A stretch of 64,000 nt of DNA from Lachnospiraceae bacterium. Lineage in GTDB: Bacteria; Bacillota; Clostridia; Lachnospirales; Lachnospiraceae. Positions within the stretch are counted from its first letter, which is position 1. The number at the start of each line of letters is the position of its first letter. The stretch lies in NCBI GenBank assembly GCA_017427685.1, contig JAFRSH010000014.1, positions 62,001-126,000 of the forward strand, in the 5' to 3' direction. Shown piece after piece: positions 52,574 through 60,876 of this stretch. Both the position numbers and the translations under genes were made by a program. The notes beneath the pieces were generated by a model. It was not told the DNA's origin, did not search any database, and saw nothing but the letters and a program-made list of their open reading frames with translations.

Positions 52574-54976
52574 ATGGAAAAAACAGCGATTAAGTACAAT
52601 AAATTAAATATAAAATTAATTATCGCCATAGTGCTTCTGGCTGTAGTTTCTACTCCTGTCGTCTTGAATCTATTTTGGCAGCCCTACGACCCAAACTTCA
52701 TGAATTATGAAGAGATTTTAGAGGCTCCCTCGGCTGCTCATATCTTCGGAACGGACAATTACGGAAGGGATATTTACGCGAGGATCGCGGATGGTGCTCT
52801 GCTCACTTTCGGGATAGCTTTTATCACTGTTTCGATCGGTGCTGTTATCGGTACGATCATCGGAGCGGTGACGGGTTACTTCGGAGGAAGGGTCGACGAG
52901 CTCTTTATGAGGATCAACGATTGTCTGGCATCGTTCCCGAGTGTACTTCTCGCGCTTGTGGTCGTCAGCGTGCTAGATCTGGGAACTCTCAATGTCTGTA
53001 TTGCTCTCGGGATCGTCTTTATCCCGAGCTTTGCCCGGGTCATGAGGGCGGAGTTTTTGGCCGGCAGGGAGCGAGACCATGTTCTTAACGCAAGACTCAT
53101 GGGAGCGAGTGTTCCGAGGATCCTTTTCTTCCATATATTCCCCGGGACTCTGCCGGTGTTTATTCCGACAGTCATGCTCGGATTCAATAACGCGATCCTC
53201 GCAGAAGCGGGTCTCGGATTCCTCGGCCTCGGTGTTCAGCCACCCGATCCAAGCCTCGGAAGGATGCTTTCGGAATCGAAGACTTACCTTATCTCAGCAC
53301 CGTGGTATGCTTTCTTCTCGTGTCTTTTCATGGTGATCGCGATCTTTGCGGTAACCATGCTGGCCGAAAATATAGGCGTACAAGGCATCAATTACCGTTC
53401 CGTAAGAAAAAGGATAAGCAGGGTCATAGTAGAGAACCTCAGGAAGATCGTGCCGGATCCCGGCAAGATCCTCGAAGTACGCGATCTCAGGGTGGGTTAC
53501 ATAGAAAAAGAAGGGATCGAAGAGGTGATCAAAGGGATCTCCTTCAGCCTCGACAAGGGCGAGATACTCGGTATCGTCGGTGAGTCGGGATCCGGGAAGA
53601 GCCTTTCCTCATACAGTATCATGGGCCTCATCCCGGACAAAGCATGTATGACCGGCGGTGGTGTTTATCTGAGCGGCAAACCGCTCAACATGTCTTCTTC
53701 CAAGGCAAACTGTCGTATCCGAGGCGGTCGTATCGCGATGATATTCCAGGAGCCGCAGACATGCCTGAACCCCGTACTGACAGTGGGGCAGCAGATCACG
53801 GAGATCATCGACCTTCATGATCCGGACAATTCGCTTCGACGCGCCGAGAGAGAGAAGAAAAAGAAGGAACGCGTTATACGTGCCATGGAGGATGCCGGTC
53901 TTAAGGACTGCGAGATGCTCCTCACGAAATATCCTCATGAGCTCAGCGGCGGTATGAGACAACGTGTGATGATCGCGATGGCGCTTGTGAGCCGCGCGGA
54001 AGTCATCATAGCCGACGAGCCCACGACCGCGCTTGACGCCAAGGTGGCTGACGCGGTTCTTGAAGTATTTGCCGATATCAACAGAAGATTTGGGACCTCG
54101 ATCATCCTGATCTCGCATGACCTTAAAGTAATAGAGAAGGTTTGTGACCGTGTGCTCATCATGCAGGACGGTCTTATCACCGAGGAACTGACTGTCGGGA
54201 GATCGGATGGGTTCTCAACTCCTTCCTCCGAGTACGGCAAAGCCCTTCTTGAGGCTGCTTTCTCGGAACGCCGTTACAACGAAGGGGAAGTGCAGGGAAA
54301 TCTGCTCTGTGAACTGAAGGATGTGAGTGTTTCTTACCCCCGCCAGGCCGGAACGATCTTTAAGCGCGGAAAGCTCCGCGAAGTGGTCCATAACGTTGAC
54401 CTCAGGGTATTTGAAGGAGAAACACTCGGTATCGCCGGTGACAGCGGTTGCGGCAAATCGACGCTTGTAAAGGCGATCGCCGGACTCTTAAAACACGTGA
54501 CGGGAGAGATCACCCTTAACACACAGACTCCGGCCATGGTATTTCAGGATCCCCACGCGAGTCTCTGCCCGACAATGACGGTGCGTCAGATCCTCGAAGA
54601 AACGATAAAGCTTTCAGGAGCTTTAAAGAGAACCGATCGTCCGGGCATCGATGTAAAAGAAGAGATGATTAGGAAGATCCTAGAGGATACAGACCTCTCG
54701 GAAGAACTCCTTTCAAGGCGTGTTTCGCAACTTTCCGGAGGTCAGAAACAGCGTATTTCCATAGCCTCGGCACTACTGTTAAATCGTAAATTAATTATCC
54801 TTGATGAGCCCGTTTCTGCTATCGATGTCACCCTAAGAGAGCAGCTGCTTGAACTGCTCTGCAAGCTCAAAACCAAGCACGGACTTACATACATTCTCAT
54901 ATCTCACGATGAAGCCCTCCTCGACAGATTCTGCACGAGAGTTGTGAGGATGAGCGAGGGAAGAATCATAAATTAG
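52574..54976 (+). CDS. Fused ABC permease (DppC) and two ATPases (DppD and DppF) in one polypeptide
   Basis: Residues 1-275 form a DppC-type permease with five or six helices and the EAA motif in RDHVLNARLMGASV. Then come two ATPase domains: the first with GESGSGKS (residue 336) and LSGGMRQR, the second with GDSGCGKST (residue 622) and LSGGQKQR, each with a DEP-type Walker B. In most genomes these are three genes. The chain of 800 residues is in frame with no break, so fusion is real. It completes the transporter begun at 49.83 kb. Confidence 0.93.
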   Translation: MEKTAIKYNKLNIKLIIAIVLLAVVSTPVVLNLFWQPYDPNFMNYEEILEAPSAAHIFGTDNYGRDIYARIADGALLTFGIAFITVSIGAVIGTIIGAVTGYFGGRVDELFMRINDCLASFPSVLLALVVVSVLDLGTLNVCIALGIVFIPSFARVMRAEFLAGRERDHVLNARLMGASVPRILFFHIFPGTLPVFIPTVMLGFNNAILAEAGLGFLGLGVQPPDPSLGRMLSESKTYLISAPWYAFFSCLFMVIAIFAVTMLAENIGVQGINYRSVRKRISRVIVENLRKIVPDPGKILEVRDLRVGYIEKEGIEEVIKGISFSLDKGEILGIVGESGSGKSLSSYSIMGLIPDKACMTGGGVYLSGKPLNMSSSKANCRIRGGRIAMIFQEPQTCLNPVLTVGQQITEIIDLHDPDNSLRRAEREKKKKERVIRAMEDAGLKDCEMLLTKYPHELSGGMRQRVMIAMALVSRAEVIIADEPTTALDAKVADAVLEVFADINRRFGTSIILISHDLKVIEKVCDRVLIMQDGLITEELTVGRSDGFSTPSSEYGKALLEAAFSERRYNEGEVQGNLLCELKDVSVSYPRQAGTIFKRGKLREVVHNVDLRVFEGETLGIAGDSGCGKSTLVKAIAGLLKHVTGEITLNTQTPAMVFQDPHASLCPTMTVRQILEETIKLSGALKRTDRPGIDVKEEMIRKILEDTDLSEELLSRRVSQLSGGQKQRISIASALLLNRKLIILDEPVSAIDVTLREQLLELLCKLKTKHGLTYILISHDEALLDRFCTRVVRMSEGRIIN

Positions 54977-55615
54977 TCATTTCAGGCCATTATGCCTCCT
55001 GAATATCTGAAGCAATTCGCTGCAGACCTTAACACTGCATTTGCTTCCATCGAGGAGTGTAAGTTCCTGCTCTTTCACAGTCGCGCCCTTCCACTGGCTC
55101 TTTTCTCCGTAAAGGATCATCAAGTGCTTGGGAAGTATGTTGGCTTCCTCAAGGTAGCAATAGCCGATCTCGTGCTCCTCAAGCATATTTAAAACTATCT
55201 CGTGATAATCCTCTACTACACTGATATCATGTTCGACTCCGGATCCGGCCATGCCGAATTCGTTTACCATAAAACCGACGCCATACTTATCTGCAATCTC
55301 CTTGTAGGGCTTAATGCCTATATCATAGATGTAATCGCCGTCACAATAAGCGTTGTTCTCATTGGTATATGTTCCGTCGCTGTTTATGACCAAAACTTGA
55401 TTCTCTTCAAGATCATCAAATGGTCCCCACGGAGTGTCACTCGGCAGTACGTTGGTACGGTTTCCTTTACCATCATCAAGGATGATGGTGTCTATTCTTG
55501 CATATCCATCACTCATCCGTATCTCAACTTCTTCCGTGGAAGAAGGGATATCAACGGAATAAAGCTTTTGGGGATCAGTTCCAGAAACAGTCAGTGTCTT
55601 CAGTTTCTTTCCGTT
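54977..55615 (-). pseudogene. 5'-truncated remnant of a GH5-type cellulase gene
   Basis: The frame encodes about 213 residues: an FN3-like or Ig-like stretch then the C-terminal end of a GH5 barrel with VGFMVNEFGMAGSG (the nucleophile Glu) and ILPKHLMILYGEKSQW. It has no start codon with a ribosome site and lacks the first two thirds of the catalytic domain. The frame is blocked by a TAG just upstream (55616-55618). It abuts the fused ABC gene tail to tail. An in-frame ATG at 55516 would give 179 residues. Confidence 0.6.
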
Positions 55616-55673
55616 CTATGAGGTAAGATTTTAGTATCACCCGGAAGCATGTTGCATATGTGACATATTGCTT

Positions 55674-55714
55674 AACTGCCTGAAAAATGATAAATTTTAG
55701 GCAGTTTTCTTTTT
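55674..55714 (+). terminator. Terminator-like hairpin before the HTH-like gene
   Basis: AACTGCCT and AGGCAGTT plus AAA/TTT pairs form an 11-12 bp stem, followed by TTTTCTTTTT. It sits 40 nt upstream of the HTH-like start, and could be an attenuator or insulate it from read-through. Confidence 0.7.
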
Positions 55715-55753
55715 ACTTAAAAGGTGTACATTATATGCGTGAAAGGAACCAAG

Positions 55754-56422
55754 ATGGATTACAGACCGATACCGGAACTAGAAGAATACATCAGACTTAA
55801 TTACGTCGAGATCAAACCTGCACCCGCGGCCGCAAGGGGCTTTTTCGGCGCCGCTTTCGGGGGCAGCAAGGCAAGAGCTTCGAAGGCTAAAGATGACGAG
55901 CCTGATTTTCTTTATGAAGAAAAAATGTGCATGTCCGTCTGCGCTCCGAAGGCGGCATTTGATGAAAAACACGAAAGCAAGCCCGGGAAACCGGCGCTTG
56001 AAGAAGATTACGAGAGCGGGTTTGAGGAGCCTGCATTTGAGGAAGAGCATGAGAGCAGGCTTGAAGAGAGGATGAAGCATCTTTCGGATACCTTTTCGGA
56101 GTATCTGCTCTACATTATTGAAGAAAAGCAGATGGCGAACGCAGAGGTATATAAGCGTGCGCTCGTTGACAAGAAAACCTTTTCAAAGATCAAGAACAAT
56201 GCGGATTACCACCCGCAGAAGCTCACGGCGCTCTGCCTGTGTGTCGGAGCGCGCCTGAACCTCGATGAAACAAAGGATCTGCTTGCACGCGCCGGCTACG
56301 CGCTTTCACCGTGCGACAAGACGGATGTGATCTTTTCGTATTTTATAGAAAACGGGATATTTGACATGATCGAGATCGATATTCAGCTCGAGGGTCACGG
56401 CCTGCCGTGCATCATAGAATGA
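55754..56422 (+). CDS. Non-canonical XRE-like HTH protein (paralogue of 58819-59268)
   Basis: The 222-residue protein has an acidic, low-complexity N-terminal half with Ala/Gly-rich and Glu/Lys-rich stretches (residues about 25-110), then a helical domain: TFSEYLLYI, then KRALVDKKTFSKIKN, LTALCLCVGARLNLDET, LLARAGYALSP, VIFSYFIENG. This second half aligns with the protein at 58819-59268 (see findings). The order fits an HTH core of the Cro/C1 type with an extension. ATG 55754 follows GAAAGGA. The vWA gene begins 175 nt downstream after a terminator. The target is unknown. Confidence 0.7.
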   Translation: MDYRPIPELEEYIRLNYVEIKPAPAAARGFFGAAFGGSKARASKAKDDEPDFLYEEKMCMSVCAPKAAFDEKHESKPGKPALEEDYESGFEEPAFEEEHESRLEERMKHLSDTFSEYLLYIIEEKQMANAEVYKRALVDKKTFSKIKNNADYHPQKLTALCLCVGARLNLDETKDLLARAGYALSPCDKTDVIFSYFIENGIFDMIEIDIQLEGHGLPCIIE

Positions 56423-56509
56423 TCATGGTGTAGAGACGATCATTTGGCATTACCCTTGGATAAAGCGAGAACTTTTATTTGTCTTTCGATAAATAACCAT
56501 AAATTCACG

Positions 56510-56540
56510 GGTCGCCCGCACGGCGACCTTTTTTGTTTTT
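56510..56540 (+). terminator. Intrinsic terminator between the HTH-like gene and the vWA gene
   Basis: GGTCGCC and GGCGACC pair around a 5-nt loop and run into TTTTTTTG-TTTTT. A TATAAT at 56549-56554 suggests the vWA gene has its own promoter. Confidence 0.88.
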
Positions 56541-56597
56541 GAATTTCATATAATGAGCCTGTAAGCAAGGATCAAAAATATCTACAGGAGGTTCATT

Positions 56598-57284
56598 ATG
56601 AGAAAAGATTTAACGGAAGTTGTTTTCATTCTTGACAGGAGCGGTTCGATGAGCGGACTTGAGTCGGACACGATCGGCGGTTTCAACTCGATGATAGAGA
56701 AACAGCGAGTTGAGGAAGGGGAGGCTTACATCTCCACAATCCTCTTTGACGACAGAACCGAAGTGCTTTACGACAGAGTCCCCGTTAAGAAGGTGGAACC
56801 GATGAATGACAAGCAGTACTATGTACGTGGCTGCACTGCTCTGCTCGATGCGGTCGGAGGCGCTATCGATCATATCTCTAACATCCACAAGTACGCAAGG
56901 GAAGAGGACAGACCCGAAAAGACAATGTTTGTGATAACCACCGACGGGCTTGAAAATGCGAGTCATATCTATGACTACAGCAAGGTGAAGAAGATGGTCG
57001 AAGAAGCAAAGGAAAAACGCGGCTGGGAATTCCTGTTCCTCGGGGCGAACATCGATGCCGTCGAAGTCGCAGGAAGATTCGGGATCGATGCCGACAGGGC
57101 GATCAATTATGAAAGCGACCGGATGGGCACCGCGATCAATTATCGCGCCCTTGCAGGAGCGGTATCGGCTGTCAGAAGATCAAAAAACAGGAAGGAAGCG
57201 TCGGTGATGATGGAGGCCTGCTGCGCACCGATCAGAGAGTATTATGAGAAAAAAAGTGTTGACACGGACCGAAATCTGTTGTAA
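56598..57284 (+). CDS. von Willebrand A-domain protein (TerY-like)
   Basis: The 228-residue cytoplasmic protein is one vWA fold with an intact MIDAS metal site: DRSGSMSG (D13, S15, S17), T80 in GCTALLDA and D116 in TTDGLENAS. There is no signal peptide. TerY-type vWA proteins occur with kinases and phosphatases in signalling or stress clusters (established for TerY-P triads). AGGAGGT precedes the ATG. Its neighbour is an HTH-like gene, and the infC promoter lies inside its last codons. Confidence 0.9.
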   Translation: MRKDLTEVVFILDRSGSMSGLESDTIGGFNSMIEKQRVEEGEAYISTILFDDRTEVLYDRVPVKKVEPMNDKQYYVRGCTALLDAVGGAIDHISNIHKYAREEDRPEKTMFVITTDGLENASHIYDYSKVKKMVEEAKEKRGWEFLFLGANIDAVEVAGRFGIDADRAINYESDRMGTAINYRALAGAVSAVRRSKNRKEASVMMEACCAPIREYYEKKSVDTDRNLL

Positions 57285-57287
57285 CAT
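57259..57287 (+). promoter_or_regulatory. Promoter of the infC operon inside the vWA gene
   Basis: TTGACA (57259-57264) and TAACAT (57282-57287) are 17 bp apart. The -35 lies in the last vWA codons and the -10 spans its stop, so the infC transcript starts right at the gene boundary. Confidence 0.75.
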
Positions 57288-57413
57288 AATCTCCGCATGT
57301 GACGAATGTGTCGCACGCGGAACCATCATCAAGCAGAGTGTCCGCTCTCACCTCAGGCGCACGGTTGTGCAGCTAAAAGGTTCATATCATACAAGGTTTT
57401 TATTTGTATATTT

Positions 57414-57444
57414 GCGGACTGCTTTGCGGTCCGTTTTATATTTT
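57414..57444 (+). promoter_or_regulatory. infC leader hairpin, possible L20-type autoregulatory terminator
   Basis: CGGAC and GTCCG pair around a 9-nt loop, followed by TTTTATATTTT, between the infC promoter and start. The about 170-nt leader is the usual place for an L20-responsive attenuator in Firmicutes; the aptamer part was not resolved by eye. Confidence 0.5.
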
Positions 57445-57459
57445 ATGGAGGTAACGACC

Positions 57460-57966
57460 ATTAGCGAGTATTTGATTAACGATCAGATCAGAGATAAGGA
57501 GATCCGCCTTATCGGAGAGCAAGGTGAGCAGCTCGGGATCATGTCCGTCAGGGATGCTCTTAACATGGCAAAAGAGGCAGGGCTTGATCTCATTAAGATT
57601 GCGCCTACCGCCAAGCCCCCTGTCTGCAAGATCGCTGACTACGGCAAGTTCCGTTACGAGCAGATCCGCAGAGAGAAAGAGGCACGTAAGAAGCAGAAGA
57701 TCACCGAGATCAAGGAGATCCGTCTTACTCCCAACATCGATGAGAACGATCTGAAGACCAAAGCTAATCAGGCTCGTAAGTTCCTGACACACGGGGACAA
57801 GGTCAAGGCCACTCTTAAATTCAGAGGGCGTGAGATGGCTCATATGACTGCGGGCAAGGAGATCCTCGACATGTTCGCCAGCAATCTTGAAGATTGCTCG
57901 ACCATCGAGAAGCCGGCCAAGGTCGAAGGCAGAAGTATGATCATGGTTCTTACAGAGAAGAAATGA
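57460..57966 (+). CDS. infC: Translation initiation factor IF-3 (ATT start)
   Basis: Prevents premature 50S joining and proofs the start codon. GGAGGT (57447-57452) is 7 nt before ATT at 57460, giving ISEYLINDQIRDKEIRL, the usual IF-3 N-terminus. The rare ATT is the known autoregulatory start of infC. The 169 residues include the IADYGKFRYE linker region and the C-terminal RGREMAHM domain. It is followed by rpmI and rplT, the classical operon order. Confidence 0.95.
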   Translation: MSEYLINDQIRDKEIRLIGEQGEQLGIMSVRDALNMAKEAGLDLIKIAPTAKPPVCKIADYGKFRYEQIRREKEARKKQKITEIKEIRLTPNIDENDLKTKANQARKFLTHGDKVKATLKFRGREMAHMTAGKEILDMFASNLEDCSTIEKPAKVEGRSMIMVLTEKK

Positions 57967-57996
57967 TCAATTAATTATATTGAGGAGGACATTATT

Positions 57997-58194
57997 ATGC
58001 CGAAGTTAAAGACTAACAGAGCTGCTGCAAAGCGTTTTAAGGCTACCGGAACCGGTAAGATCAAGAGAATGAAATGCGGCAAGCAGCACATTCTTACCAA
58101 GAAGACAACCAAGATGAAGAGAAGACTCAGAAAAGCAACCATGATGGATTCCGCAAACCTTGTGGCAACCAAGAAGATGTTGCCTTATCTGTAA
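57997..58194 (+). CDS. rpmI: Large-subunit ribosomal protein bL35
   Basis: The 65-residue basic protein [18 protein letters not shown] is the bL35 signature. It begins 30 nt after infC with TGAGGAGG upstream. Confidence 0.98.
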   Translation: MPKLKTNRAAAKRFKATGTGKIKRMKCGKQHILTKKTTKMKRRLRKATMMDSANLVATKKMLPYL

Positions 58195-58223
58195 TCCGCG
58201 GCGAGAAGGAGGTAAATTAAGAA

Positions 58224-58580
58224 ATGGCAAGAATCAAAGGTGGCTTAAATGCCAAGAAAAAGCATAACAGAATCTTAAAGCTCGCTAAAGGTTTCAGAGG
58301 AGCTCGTTCAAATCAGTACAGAACAGCCAAGCAGGCAGTCATGAGAGCACTTGCAGCTTCGTTCGCAGGCCGCAAGCAGAAGAAGAGAGACTTCCGTAAG
58401 CTTTGGATCGCACGTATCAACGCAGCATGCCGTATGAACGACATCTCTTACAGCAAGTTCATGTACGGCCTTAAGCTCGCTCAGATCGACATCAACAGAA
58501 AGATGCTTTCCGAGATCGCTATCAGCGACGCTGAGGGATTCAAGAGCCTTTGCGAGACAGCTAAGAGCAAGCTTGCATGA
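58224..58580 (+). CDS. rplT: Large-subunit ribosomal protein bL20
   Basis: The 118-residue basic protein begins [19 protein letters not shown] and includes the [18 protein letters not shown] and [17 protein letters not shown] segments of bL20. It binds 23S rRNA early in assembly and can repress its own operon. AGAAGGAGG precedes the ATG. Confidence 0.98.
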   Translation: MARIKGGLNAKKKHNRILKLAKGFRGARSNQYRTAKQAVMRALAASFAGRKQKKRDFRKLWIARINAACRMNDISYSKFMYGLKLAQIDINRKMLSEIAISDAEGFKSLCETAKSKLA

Positions 58581-58606
58581 TCAGGCAGTTTTTAAAGTGA
58601 GGTATT

Positions 58607-58641
58607 GAGACAGGACAACATGTTGTTCTGTCTCTTTCTTT
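58607..58641 (+). terminator. Intrinsic terminator of the infC-rpmI-rplT operon
   Basis: GAGACAGGACAA pairs with TTGTTCTGTCTC (12 bp, one G-U) around CATG, followed by TTTCTTTG. Confidence 0.85.
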
Positions 58642-58655
58642 GTGCGATAAACGAA

Positions 58656-58736
58656 AGCCGTCTGTTACAAGCTTGTTTGTGAACAGACGGCTGCGATATA
58701 CAAATACATTTTGTTGCAAGCCTGTTTGTAAACAGA
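58656..58736. repeat. Hairpin plus 25-bp direct repeat upstream of the second HTH-like gene
   Basis: AGCCGTCTGTT (58656-58666) pairs with AACAGACGGCT (58682-58692). Its 3' part, 58663-58687, is repeated at 58712-58736 with 22 of 25 identities. The first copy contains the palindrome ACAAGCTTGT. The pair lies just before the HTH-kinase promoter, so these could be operator copies. Confidence 0.6.
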
Positions 58737-58749
58737 TGTGCGGGCTCGG

Positions 58750-58778
58750 TTGACACGAAAATAGATATTATATATATT
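58750..58778 (+). promoter_or_regulatory. Promoter of the HTH-kinase pair
   Basis: TTGACA (58750-58755) and TATATT (58773-58778) are 17 bp apart, with the start site about 35 nt before the ATG. Confidence 0.8.
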
Positions 58779-58818
58779 TGTATTTATCATGTAGTACAAC
58801 ATCCGGGGGAATGGGGCA

Positions 58819-59268
58819 ATGGACAAACAACTGAGCACGGAAGAATTGTTGGTATTATTGTTTAAAGAGAATGAGCCGGGGGAATTCTTTAAGGAGAATG
58901 AACCGGCGTTCTTAACATTGTCCTTTGCCGAATATCTTGATATGTGGTGTAAGAAACATCTTGAAGTTCCCGAACACGTTATCCTCCGGGCCAATCTCGA
59001 CAAATCATACGGACATCAGCTATTCTCGGGCAAGCGTAATCCTTCGAGAGACACGGTGCTCCAGCTCTCGTTCGCCATGAATGCCGATTACAAACAGGCG
59101 CAGGAGATGCTCAGGATCGCCGGCAAGAGTCAGCTCTACCCCCGTATCAAAAGAGATGCTGCGATAATCTATTGCTTAAACAATCACAAAACGCTCGTTG
59201 ATTCACAGATCCTCTTGGATGATCTTGGGTTACCGCTGATCGGAGGAAAGAAGAATGAACGGGATTGA
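58819..59268 (+). CDS. Non-canonical XRE-like HTH protein coupled to a kinase
   Basis: The 149-residue protein has an acidic N-terminus with the repeated FKENEP, then SFAEYLDMW, LRANLDKSYGHQLFSGKRNPS, LQLSFAMNADYKQAQEMLRIAG, YPRIKRDAAIIYCLNNH and LDDLGLPLIGG. GKRNPSRDTVLQLSFAM resembles the second half of a Cro/C1 HTH. It overlaps the kinase start by 14 bp, so both products are made together. It shares its domain with the protein at 55.75 kb. Confidence 0.75.
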   Translation: MDKQLSTEELLVLLFKENEPGEFFKENEPAFLTLSFAEYLDMWCKKHLEVPEHVILRANLDKSYGHQLFSGKRNPSRDTVLQLSFAMNADYKQAQEMLRIAGKSQLYPRIKRDAAIIYCLNNHKTLVDSQILLDDLGLPLIGGKKNERD

Positions 59269-60859
59269 GACCATACAGGGTAGCATGGACGTTCTTTTCG
59301 GCGAAAGTGTTTACCCGGAAGACTTTCTTGAAAACTACTGTCAAACAGAATGTCTCGCGTCCCATAACGGTCGGGAGACATTTCTTGTGCAACGAAATTC
59401 CGACGGCAAGAAGGGGATCGCGACCTGTTACGACCGCTCCAAATACCCCTTCAGTACCGACATCAGGCTCCTCGGAGAGCTTGACCACCCCGGACTTCCC
59501 CATTATTACAAGCAGTTCGAGAACGGGCAGATGGTCTGTATCGTTCGTGAGTACATCGAGGGAGACACCTTAAACGTTTATGCTGCAAAGAAGCAGCTTA
59601 CCCTTCGTGAAATAGTGGATATCTCCAAGCAGCTGTGTGATATCCTCGAGGTCCTCCATGACCATGAGCCTCAGATCGTTCACAGGGATATAAAGCCCGA
59701 AAACATCATAGTTAAGCCTGATGGGAGGATCGTGCTGATCGACTTCGACATCGCCAGGACCTTTAAGGAAGGCGAGGAGACCGACACCGTCTTCTTCGGA
59801 ACCAAGGTTTACGCGCCGCCGGAGCAGTACGGATTCGGCCAGACCGACAGCCGTGCGGATATCTACTCCTTTGGAGTGCTCCTGCGCTGGCTCGTGACCG
59901 GCAATGCCAGGAAGAATCCCAACATCACCGCGACACCCGAGATCGAGAAGATCATCGAGCGCTGTACCGCCTTTGATCCCAACCGCAGGTATAACAGGAT
60001 CTCGGAGGTCAGACGCGCGCTTGACTGCGTTTTCTCGCGCAAGAAGAACAATAAGCTCAGGACAGTCATCTGTTCCGTGCTGGTTGCAGCCGTTGCCCTT
60101 GCGGCAGGCTTTTTACTGGGCAGGCTGACGCCTGCAGATAACGCTTATGATGCAGTCGTGTTTAATGAGCCCCTGATCGAGCAGGCCGTCCGTGCGGCTA
60201 TCGGTAAGGAAGAAGGGGAACTGACGGGAGAAGACGTCTCAAAGGTTAACAAGCTCTACATCTACGGCGACTGCGTTTTCAACGATCCTGATGAGTTTTA
60301 CAAATGCACGATCGAAACGAGCACGCAGGGGTCGATCCGAAGTCTTGATGACATAAAGAAACTGACCGGGCTTAATGAGATGCATATCGTAAATCAGGGA
60401 TTTGTTGACGCGACCGGAGTTGCGGGACACGGAACACTTGAGTGTGTAGAGCTCAAGCACATGAAGCTCTCTAACCCCGCGGCGATCGCGAACATCCCGA
60501 ATCTTAAGTCCGCGGAGCTCTTTGACGCCGGTCTTACGGATGCGACCATGTTCCAGAAGTGTCCCTGGCTTGAAGTGCTCAATCTGGGTCACAATGATAT
60601 TAACAGCCTCGAACAGGTTGGAAGATCCTCGGGACTCAGGTACATCTGGCTTTCGTTCCTCAAGATGGATGATGTGGATGACATAGCCGAGCGTTTCCCG
60701 AATCTCGAACTCATCGGGATCGGTCATTCGCAGATCAATGATATGTCGGGGCTTCTCAAGCTCGAAAAGCTTGAAAGGATAGACGTTCTCGAAGAGCAGG
60801 CGGATGCTGTGGCCGACCTGTTCAAAGGGAAGAATATAGAGATCAATATAGTTACGTGA
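59255..60859 (+). CDS. Membrane-spanning Ser/Thr protein kinase with outer leucine-rich-repeat-like domain
   Basis: The 534-residue chain has a cytoplasmic kinase domain (residues about 30-260) with HRDIKPEN at 143-150, DFD at 163-165 in place of DFG and an APPEQYGFG motif. The usual VAIK lysine position reads GIATCYD, with T57 where K is expected. A transmembrane segment is at about 270-292, then an outer domain of about 240 residues with LRR-like strands (LKSAELFDAGL, LEVLNLGHNDI, LELIGIGHSQI). It overlaps the HTH-like gene. Substrates are unknown. A terminator-like palindrome follows. Confidence 0.88.
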   Translation: MNGIETIQGSMDVLFGESVYPEDFLENYCQTECLASHNGRETFLVQRNSDGKKGIATCYDRSKYPFSTDIRLLGELDHPGLPHYYKQFENGQMVCIVREYIEGDTLNVYAAKKQLTLREIVDISKQLCDILEVLHDHEPQIVHRDIKPENIIVKPDGRIVLIDFDIARTFKEGEETDTVFFGTKVYAPPEQYGFGQTDSRADIYSFGVLLRWLVTGNARKNPNITATPEIEKIIERCTAFDPNRRYNRISEVRRALDCVFSRKKNNKLRTVICSVLVAAVALAAGFLLGRLTPADNAYDAVVFNEPLIEQAVRAAIGKEEGELTGEDVSKVNKLYIYGDCVFNDPDEFYKCTIETSTQGSIRSLDDIKKLTGLNEMHIVNQGFVDATGVAGHGTLECVELKHMKLSNPAAIANIPNLKSAELFDAGLTDATMFQKCPWLEVLNLGHNDINSLEQVGRSSGLRYIWLSFLKMDDVDDIAERFPNLELIGIGHSQINDMSGLLKLEKLERIDVLEEQADAVADLFKGKNIEINIVT

Positions 60860-60876
60860 TGATGGTTAAAGAACTA

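Noticed and set aside
53302-53583. Separate small ORF inside the fused ABC gene
   Set aside because: An overlapping frame with low-complexity, Arg-rich translation; the main frame is clearly coding.
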